Assembly: GCA_033816765.1 (NCBI GenBank)
Contig: CM066298.1
Coordinates: forward strand, 1,054,001 to 1,118,000
Source: Nothopassalora personata
Taxonomy: Eukaryota; Ascomycota; Dothideomycetes; Mycosphaerellales; Mycosphaerellaceae
Reading direction: 5' to 3'
Length of the DNA stretch: 64,000 nt
Part shown: positions 56,201-64,000 of the stretch, piece by piece
How positions within the stretch are numbered: position 1 is the stretch's first letter
How the letters are laid out: every line of letters starts with the position of its first letter
Notes under the pieces: generated by a model
Seen by the model: the letters and a program-made list of their open reading frames with translations, nothing else
Database searches by the model: none
What the model was told of the DNA's origin: nothing
Translations under genes and position numbers: made by a program

Positions 56201-57921
56201 CGAACCGAACGAACGAGATACGCTCAAAATCTACAAACAAGAACTCCGGAACTGCGAGAAGGGAAAGCGACGTACATAGCGTACACGTCGCTCGAACAAC
56301 GAAGGCGCTGTCTACCTGTCGTCCCGGCAAACCACGTAAACTGCCGGCTGGAACCAAGAGAGGCGTTTAGGGGCGCAAACCACGTATACTGCACGGCTGG
56401 AACCAAGAGAGGCCGAGGGGGGGACGACAGCGAGGCCACTGCGACCGAGGAGCTACACTCGAGACCGGAGAACGCGACTGGATTGAAACAGAGGCAACGG
56501 GTGTTTCTTGGGATTTTGCTCGGTGCGTACGGGTACGGCCGGCTTGGCTTTTTAAAACAAGAACGAGACACGGGCGCAAAACTTGTCTCGCCCGGGGCAA
56601 GGCGACAAACCGCAATTCTCGACAAGACACGACTACCGGGTACGCGCGTACTACGCCGCAATATATTCGATTTACGGTTCGAATAGCGAGCGTTGCTCGC
56701 ATCTTTTAAGGAGTTTTTACGTCCGGGGTACGACGGGGCTTTTCTCCTTCTCTCAAATTTTGGTCTCGTTCTCGAGACCCGTGTTGCATAGTCTTTGACT
56801 CAAATAGCACGTTAATGGAATAATCAATCAATCAATCAAGCGTCGGGAAATAGAAGGGTAGGTTAAGTTACGGCGCTCAACCTACCAATTTGCTAAGGCC
56901 GGATTTAATAAAATTAGTGAGGTTCTCGCACTATCTCGGAGAAACCTCGGACTTTAATTTACCGGTCCCGGGACCGGTAAATAGCTATAGTAAGGAAAAC
57001 GGATACGACCACGACACGACGTATCTATAGGAAGACACGACGCATCTATAGGAACCCGGCAAGGCTCTAACGCCTAGCAACCATTTAGCTTACTTATTAG
57101 GATTGCTTAGGACTACTAGAGTAAAGGAACGAGTTGTAGAAATTAGAATAGGCGCGTTTAAGGGAGATTCTATTACTAACGTTTATTTAGTTTAAGGGGA
57201 TTAGCCCTCTAAGATCCTAAGGTAATCTGCATTAAATGCTTAGGCACGGAAGTAATAAGTAGGCTAACATATAGCTAACATTAGGTTACCGTAAGTCTTT
57301 ACGATATATAAGCATAAGGCGGATAAGAAGAAGCTAGTAGACGCGAGCGTTTACGAGCGCCTAGAATTACGAGTTAAGGGAGATATAGAATAGAAGCGTA
57401 GGGCGCTATACCTAGAGTCTAAGATACCTAAAGGACAAGGTCCGTTTAACGGGAAGTACTTAACTAAGAAATTCTTAAGTATTAAGCGAGGTAGCCGGAT
57501 TACTCTAGAACGACTTACCTTAATTAAGGTTAGTATTAAGCTATTGCTAATAGAAAGGGCCTTATTCGATAAGATGCTCTATAACCGGGAGGCAGTCCTC
57601 GCTTAGGATTTTAGTTACATAAGGCAAATTAGGCACGACGTTATGCTACCTTAGAAGATTAACACGGTCCCTTATAGGCTATAGTAGGCACGCCCTATCC
57701 GGTTGCACCTAAGTCTTAGGGCAATTATTAAGCGTATAATTAGAGCCCGGATTAAGAATAACATCCTAGAATACTTATAAGGGGCTTATTCTAATAGCTA
57801 GTTCCTAGTCGTAAAGAAGGTTAATGCCTCTAGAAGTGATGTGCTATATCGGTTAATTAACTTAGCTATACTCCTAAATAAGGTTACTATACGCGATGCT
57901 AATATTCCACCGGACACGGAC
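53280..57921 (+). pseudogene. Gypsy gag-pol relic
   Basis: The gag region has a Cys-rich knuckle-like stretch near 54345-54395 (CYYNC...KH...NC, imperfect). The protease region reads CLINKGSEVNIIG near 55690-55730, with the active-site Asp-Thr-Gly changed to N-K-G. The RT N-terminus near 57640-57905 has INTVPYRLQQARPIRLHL, IKNNILEYLQGAYSNSQFLV-VKK and NKVTIRDANIPPD. The frame holds many TAG codons, and the rest of RT, RNase H and integrase is missing past 57921. Confidence 0.8.
56071..56837 (+). mobile_element. RIP-free non-LTR-like insertion with 13-bp TSD and (AATC)n tail
   Basis: The 13-base AAGCGTCGGGAAA occurs at 56058-56070 and again at 56838-56850, bracketing 767 bp. The 3' end is a simple repeat (aatcaatcaatcaatc), as in non-LTR elements and SINEs. 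Composition is CpG-rich and lacks the CA-to-TA signature of the host Gypsy element. It holds a pair of roughly 37-bp direct repeats (ggcaaaccacgtaaactg... 56327 and gcgcaaaccacgtatactg... 56374). The open frames inside (such as 56224-56661 minus) show no reverse transcriptase, so it may be a SINE or a 5'-truncated LINE. Pol III boxes are not clear. Confidence 0.75.
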
Positions 57922-58419
57922 TGTTAAGGGGATGTCGCAATGTATAGTACGCCTACGACCTACTAGTCATAGATGAACTAATTCTTGCCTTTTGTTTAAG
58001 ACGTATCGCGCGTCGCAAGGTGTACTTATGCGTGTTACGTGCGGCTTAGTAGCCGGTCCGACCGCATGTTATATGTAAGGCTATATGTAGGGGTTAGCTA
58101 CTAGGCTACCCCTTACAATTGCCTTCCCTCCCGTGCGAGCTGTCCTTAGCTCGCTAGTTACTACGTAGAGGCTCCTATGTACTTCTAGAACTATAGTTGC
58201 TATACGGCCTATATACGGGTTACGTGCGTGTCGTTATATAGGTGTAGGTAAGTGAGGCTTGGTTGCTATGCCGACGTAGCTAGTTAGGGGCATAAAACTC
58301 TAGCCTAACCTAGCCCTTTCTTAGCACGCTCCCTAGCTTATTACCTTCGCTACACTACTACTACGCACCCGCACCGTACTATTATCGCAAGCGCCTCGCT
58401 AGCATTATTATTATTATTA

Positions 58420-59440
58420 TGTCTACCGTGCCCTCCCCGCTACCGTTCTCCGGCCGCTCCGCCTCCTCTAGTAGCACTAGTAGCGACAGCACTACTAATA
58501 CCGTAGAAGACGAGCGCCGCTAGGCGGCTCTAGTACGCGACGCCCCTAGAACGCCTAGTAGTCGCAAGCGACTAGCATCACCCTCGTAGCCACTAACCCC
58601 TCGCTAGCTACTAAGCTCTCGTAGAGAATTAACATGTGTATGCGGTACCTCCCGTACTTCGTTAGGGGTAAGTCTCTACGCGCGTCGCCTACGATTCGTA
58701 TACTAACCACTTGCTAGACGAGGCCGATAACTGTAATAGTGTTACTACCGGCGAGCTCCTAAAGAAGTATAGCCGCTGTAGGCGTAGTAAATATAGCTAC
58801 GTGCCTAACACTAGCTACGCTATTGCCTCGCTAGTAAGCCGCCTACGCGCCGCGCGGTCCTAGCGCGACTTCCTTACGGCTATAATGGGCTAGGCGCCTA
58901 TAGACCTCTAGCAGTAGGAGCTAGTGGAGCAGATCCGCCTATATGCCTAGCTAGGTAACGACATTAAGGAGGTAAGTCGCTACTTCGCTCGTACGAGTCG
59001 ACTACTACTCGCGGGGGAGGGCTCTAGTACGTCCCCTATGCTTCGGCTAATCCTTTCTATAGGCCATTAGGCAGTTTAATGCCTATAAGCACAAGCGTGC
59101 CGGGGAGACCCGTATACGTACCTCCGCCGCCGCCGCCACTACTACCGCCGCCCCCGCCGCCGAAGTCCTCGCGCTCTAGTAGGAGTAGAACCGCGCCCTT
59201 AATAGGCTGTTTGAACTCGGCCGCGCCGTAAGTCGCATGTTCCTCGCCTACGTGTACCCTACTAACCGTAGTCCTAGTTCCTATAGGCGTAGAACATCGA
59301 CACTACCGCCGCCGACTAGGCATTCTTACCTAAGTTACTACGTAACGACAACTAAGGCGCTCGCCTCACACGCTGCTCGCGGGCTCCTCGCCTACTACTA
59401 CTCTACGTAGCCCCTAGTAGGCGCGCTACTCTTTAGCTTT
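58420..59440 (+). pseudogene. Antisense accessory frame of the chromodomain Gypsy element
   Basis: Downstream of the element's chromodomain and opposite to pol, the plus strand starts ATG at 58420 (MSTVPSPLPFSGRSASSSST) and continues coding-like but frameshifted. It has a stretch LLKKYSRCRRSKYSYVP, EQIRLYAQLGNDIKEVSRYF and an Ala-rich (GCC)n tract near 59125-59165. No family recognised. Confidence 0.4.
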
Positions 59441-59544
59441 TATTTTATTTATAGTTAAGAAAAGTTTTGTTTATGCTCTAGTACTAGTCTTATTTACTTC
59501 TCCTTAACGCCTTATAGTCGGCTACTATACGATCCGCATTCGCG

Positions 59545-62500
59545 AGGCCCTCCGCCGGTTCCTAGCTGTTATACTCCTCTAGCTAGTCCTTCTACTAGAC
59601 TAGATACTGTAGCTTACCCTTACGCTTACGCCTATCTAGTACTGCCTCTACCTTATACTCTCCGTCCTTATTAGCTAGAGGGGGTACGGGTCTATCCTTA
59701 TCGCTACCGATATACGGCTCGAGGAGAGAGATATAGAAGACGTTATAGAGCCTTAGGTTGGCTAGTAGCGCTAGGCGGTACGCCTACGAACCGATAGCGT
59801 CCGTAATACGGTATAGGCCGATGAACTTCGGACCTATCTTCTTCTTTAGTACTGCTAACTTAAGGTTCTTCGTTAATAATAGGACTAAGTTACCTACGCG
59901 GTAGGTCTTAGCTTAGTAGGTCTTATTATAGTAGCGAGCCTAGCTTTCTACTACAGCCTTCTATCGCTCCTCGAGTGTAGCGCGTAGTTTTCGTATACGA
60001 CTCGTAGCTGTTACCGCTACTAGTACTTCCCCCCCCTAGGTCTCGTCTCGAGATCTAGTTAGTGTAGGGGTAATCTTAGGTCGCTAACCGTGCGCTATTT
60101 CGAACGGACTTATCCGTAGTGTTAGGTAGATACTGTTATTAGCTACGAATTTAGTAACTACAAGCCACTTAGCCTACTTAGTTTAATTGTTACTATAGTA
60201 ATAACGAAGGTATTGTTCGAGGGTTTAGTTTGCCCTCTTAGTTTAGCCGTTAGTCTAAGGGTGAAAGGCCGTAGATAGCTTACGCTTTATACGCGCCTCG
60301 AAGTAGAAGTTACTCTAAAACTAACTAGTAAAGACCGGACCTCGGTCGCTTACTATGCCTAACGGGATACTATAGTGTCGCACGACTTCGTCTCGTAGGA
60401 GCCTCGTAAGCTCTACGGCTATATAAGTCTTCGTCGTCGGGATGTATAAGCTTATTTTTGAGTAGCGATCGACTATTACTAGGATCGCATTATATACGTA
60501 ACCGGCTCGCGTGCTTAGAGGTAGGTCCGTAATAAAATCTATAGTGATTTCCTACTACGGTCGCTCCGGTCTAGGAAGCGGTTATAGCTCGCCGTAGGGT
60601 CGATAGCGCCTCGCCTTCGAACCCTAGTAGGTTCTATAGGCTTAGACGTATTATTTTACGTCCGTGCTAAGTGAGTCCTACTAATAATTACGTCGTAATA
60701 GCTCTTTAGTCTTAGTCCTTCTAAAGTGACCCGCGAGGACGTCGTCGTAGTGCATACAAATTAGATACGACCTAATTGCGTAATCCCTAGGTACCACGAT
60801 CGCGTCTCCGTAGTATATAAGGTTATCCTTTATATGCTATCCCTTAGCGTCCCTCGCGCTTAGCGCCTACGCTAAGTATACGACACACTAGTCGTCTTAC
60901 TACTACGCGATCTTTATTAAGAGTAGGATTAACTTACCCGTCGAGCTATAAGCTTAACCCTATATTACTATAGCGTACACTACTACTAGTAAAGACGGCT
61001 TGTCTTAATAGGGAAGGTTACCTCTCCGCACTACTATCGCCGCGCCTATGTCGCCCTACATCGCCTCGTAGGTAGTAAGTATGCGCTTTACCGTCGGCTC
61101 GCTTATCCCTTCTAGAGACTCCTTCTAGAAAGATAGCTTACTTTGTAAGGTAGGCAGTAAGTTCGAAGTTTGTTACGTTATAGCTACGTAGTTACTACGT
61201 CTCGAAGGCGCGTCGGCTAGGTTAGTCTTACCCGGCCGATACTCTACTATAAAATTAAAAGACTGTAGGAACGTAGCCTATCGAGCTTACCGCCTATTTA
61301 GCTGCTTTACTGTTATAAAGCCCTGTAGGTTAGCGTAGTCGACTAGCACTCGCACCGTATACGTAGCGCCCTCTAAGCATAGCCTCTAATGCTTAAAAGC
61401 CTTAACTACTATAAGTAGCTCCTAATCGTACGTCTCGTAGTTGCACTCGGCTAGTATTATCTTACGTAAATAGAAGGCAATTGGATGCTACTTAGCACTA
61501 AACAATTGGGATATAATACCTACGATCGCGAAACCTAAGGCATCCGTCTCGACTCGCGTACGTAGCGTAGGATCGAAGTGCCTAAGTATTAGTACACCTA
61601 AGAATCCGGCCTTAAGCTATCGAAACGCCTACTCTTCGCTTAAGGTCCACGTAAGAGGGCCGTGCTTCTTGCCGTCCTTAGATCCCTTTAGCAGGTCCGT
61701 TAGGGGCTTATAGACCCTTAAGTATCCTTCTATAAAACGCCGGTAGAAGTTATAAAACCTAAGGAAGGACTAGACCTTATAAAAGGTCGTAGGTATAGGC
61801 TATTCCTCGATAGCGGCTACCCTACTCCTATCTATCGATACGCCTACGGCGCTTACGACAAACCTAAGGAACTCTATACTCTCCTAGAAGAAGTAACACT
61901 TCTTAGGGTTTGCGAATAGGGCAAACTTTCGTAGCCTCTCTAGTACCGCGCGTACGGCTCGTACGTATGCCTTACGCGTCTCGCTATAGATGAGGATATT
62001 ATCTAGGTAGACTACGTAAATGTTATTAACTAAGCCGGTTAGCGCCTTGTTAATATACCCTTAAAAGGTTACCGGTACGTTAGTTAACCCGAACGGCATT
62101 ACTAGGTACTCGTAGTATACGCATCGCGTACGAAACGTAGTCTTCCACTTATCGCCTCGCTTAATAGGGATACGATAGTAGGCGTCCTTTAAATCGATTG
62201 TAGTAAAGAACCTAGAACCTAATAGCCTATCTAGCGTCTCGCTAATTAGGGGTAAGGGGTATCGGTTCTTTACTATAATCTTATTTAGGCCTCTATAATT
62301 AACATAGAGCCTAAGAGTGCTATTCTTCTTTAGCACGAATAGGATAGGCGCACCCGCCTCGCTTACGGACCGCCTAATCTACCCCTTCTCTATTGCTTAC
62401 GTAAGGTACTCCTTTAAGGCCTCTAACTCAGTTAAGGACTAGTAGTACAGCGGCTTAAAAGGGGGTTTCTTTCCTTTAACGAGATTAATCGTATGCTTAA

Positions 62501-63990
62501 CCCCGTCGGGCATCTTACGCTTCGCCTACTCATTAGGTGCGTATACATCTCGGAAGTCTGTAAATTCTTTAGGCTACGAGGGGCCCTCTCCTTTAGGTAC
62601 TGCTATAGTAATAGCCCGAACACTTATCGTATAAACCTACTTTAAGCTCTCGAGATCCTTAAGGAACTCGCGTACGTTACGCTACTAAACCGTAGGCGTC
62701 TCTACACCGTAGTACTACTAGTTATCCTTATCGGCCTTTACTATCCGATTACGATGCCGCTAGGGTCTACCTAAAATTACTAATAGCCTACCTATAGGTA
62801 CCGCGTAGTAGATAGCGTCACTTACGCGCTCTACTCCCGCGTTATTAGCGAGTCGTAGCCGAACCGTAAAGGCGCCGTAGCAATACCCTAGGTTATGCGC
62901 ATACGACTCTAACTTCGGTAGCCTTGCCCTATTAATAGGTTGCATTTAATGTCGGAGTATATACTTATACGACACTAGGCTAAGATCCGTATAGTCATCT
63001 AGGAGAAACGTAGCCTCGCGAAAGCCCTTACGAGTCTCGACTGCGCCTCGTAAGTGACGCGCTAGACACGTATCTACTCGCCTTAAGGGGTCGACTTTAG
63101 GAAAACTCGGACTTAGGAGCGACCTACTTATAGTCCTCTACCTTTTCCCTAGTCGCTACGATAGACATACATCTACTCGCCTTAAGGGGTCGACTTTAGG
63201 AAAACTCGGACTTAGGAGCGACCTACTTCTAGTCCTCTACCTTTTCCCTAGTCGCTACCCTTCTTAGTTAGAGCCTTCGTAGCGTCTACCCTACGAACCG
63301 CTTACGCGCTACGGTCCTTCTATAGGTGCCTATTCGGGCAATCCGTCTTAATGTAACCCTTCTTATAGTATCTATAGCACTCCGCTTTAGTCCTATCGAA
63401 GGTTATAGACGATCCGCCGGCGTCCCGCTAGTAACTCGCACCCGGGTCGCGCGATGCCTAACTATGCTTCTACTACTTCGAGCTACAATCGCTTCGCCCT
63501 TAGTCGCCCTTAGTCTCTCGCCTACGGCGACTATGCTGCCCGCGGTCGTGCCCTCCGCTACTACGCTCCGTGCTTTTAATGCGCGAAGCTAGGATTACTA
63601 GTTTCTCTCTAGTTATTAGGATGTTATAAAACTTAACGATTGCGGACCGTAGGCTAGGCGTAAGCTTAGCGAGCATATGTCGCACGCGTTACGCCTCCGT
63701 ATAGTCCCCTAACTAATCCTCTATAATATCTAGCTTAGTCGTAAACTAACGTACTATCTAGTTGTCCTTCTATTTCACCGCCTTATACTCTAACATTACG
63801 TTAAGCACGCGGTTTATAGGATTACTATATGCGTCTCGATAGAACTCCTTAAAGTCCTAGTATATATACCCTTTAAGGTTAAGGACGCTATAGTTAGCGT
63901 ACTATCGCTTACTTGCCTCTCCGCTTAGGTACATAACCCTATATAGGACCTTTAACTCGTTCGTCGTATACGTGCCGCCTAAGAGGGTAA
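59545..63990 (-). pseudogene. Chromodomain Gypsy gag-pol relic
   Basis: Pieces in order: a gag/NC zinc knuckle near 63335-63395 reading CYRYYKKGYIKTDCP, where the second Cys and the His are now Tyr; protease 62945-62760 (AIYYAVPIGRLLVILGRP); RT 62336-62061 with [36 protein letters not shown] and [16 protein letters not shown]; integrase about 60000-61000; and a C-terminal chromodomain near 59570-59680 (DGEYKVEAVLDRRKRKGKLQ, then YLVQQKDQLEEYN). TAG codons replace Gln and Trp throughout, so it is inactive. Confidence 0.85.
63072..63269 (-). repeat. 99-bp tandem duplication in the gag-protease interval
   Basis: Two near-identical 99-bp units (63072-63170 and 63171-63269) containing ccttaaggggtcgactttagg. 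The length keeps the frame (33 codons). Confidence 0.88.
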
Positions 63991-64000
63991 AGATAAGAGA

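Larger units (their letters stand above)
52539..57921 (+). mobile_element. Gypsy LTR retrotransposon, RIP-inactivated and interrupted
   Basis: The 5' LTR (52539-52903) is followed by gag (about 53280-55000), protease (about 55690-55950) and the start of RT (about 57540-57920). It is cut off by another Gypsy LTR at 57922 and carries an inserted element at 56071-56837. Its LTR matches 3344-3708. It lies inside the Copia fragment 51195-52538, so it inserted later. Confidence 0.85.
57922..64000 (-). mobile_element. Chromodomain Gypsy element (chromovirus type), partial, RIP-inactivated
   Basis: It starts TGTTAAGGGG at 57922, breaking the RT of the plus-strand Gypsy element, and runs past the right edge. 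On the minus strand the order is gag, zinc knuckle, protease, RT, RNase H, integrase, chromodomain, antisense frame, LTR. RT before integrase marks Gypsy. The 5' LTR and second target duplication lie outside. The inner LTR boundary (somewhere near 58300-58420) is not fixed. Confidence 0.85.

Noticed and set aside
56224..56702. 145-aa and 111-aa minus-strand frames in the RIP-free insertion
   Set aside because: Overlapping frames with Arg/Ser/Pro bias from CpG-rich DNA; no RT or endonuclease motif.

Overview
The window looks like filamentous ascomycete DNA (Pezizomycotina, probably a Dothideomycete). Genes are compact, with 50-74 nt introns carrying fungal GT/GC...CTRAY...AG signals, and the gene families are fungal. 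The repeats carry a heavy signature of repeat-induced point mutation (RIP): CpA has become TpA, so reading frames are full of TAG/TAA where Gln codons stood and are AT-rich. The species call is inference; the RIP-like pattern is read directly.

Layout. 1-6960: RIP-degraded elements. They hold two long coding-like frames of unknown type, a 365-bp LTR, and a younger solo LTR (1713-2121, TSD GTTAG). 6960-18700: a gene island with a Vma22-like V-ATPase assembly factor, a 1503-aa secreted four-module protein with dibasic (KR) sites followed by a decayed fifth module, a GPI-anchored Cys-rich surface protein with a GC-AG intron, and CMS1 (90S pre-ribosome). 18732-25266: a complete Copia element on the minus strand (249-bp LTRs, TSD CCACC). 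26168-34477: a LOV-PAS photoreceptor-like protein and an A-T-R-SDR NRPS-like reductase (ATRR, glycine betaine reductase type). 35419-36057: a Mutator-like TIR element with a 10-bp TSD. 36137-37684: a fringe-like GT31 glycosyltransferase. 38095-45366: a second complete Copia family (176-bp LTRs, TSD CGAAG). 46206-50815: an island with a DUF3405 protein and a short secreted precursor built of 55-aa repeats cut by KR sites. 51195-64000: nested elements, namely a Copia 3' fragment (-) interrupted by a Gypsy element (+), which is itself interrupted by a RIP-free non-LTR-like insertion and by a chromodomain Gypsy element (-) running off the window.

How it fits together. The host genes are not an obvious pathway; they are unrelated housekeeping, surface, signalling and metabolic genes separated by transposons. 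The two secreted precursors with kexin-type sites stand out: both are repetitive, both lie beside transposon-rich DNA, and both have a decaying 3'-terminal repeat. The short one (49843-50477) resembles a multi-peptide prohormone or RiPP-type precursor and is the best candidate for an undescribed system. A second theme is that each well-resolved LTR family carries an extra coding-like frame downstream of pol, and one LTR lies directly behind a long frame with no recognised pol domain.
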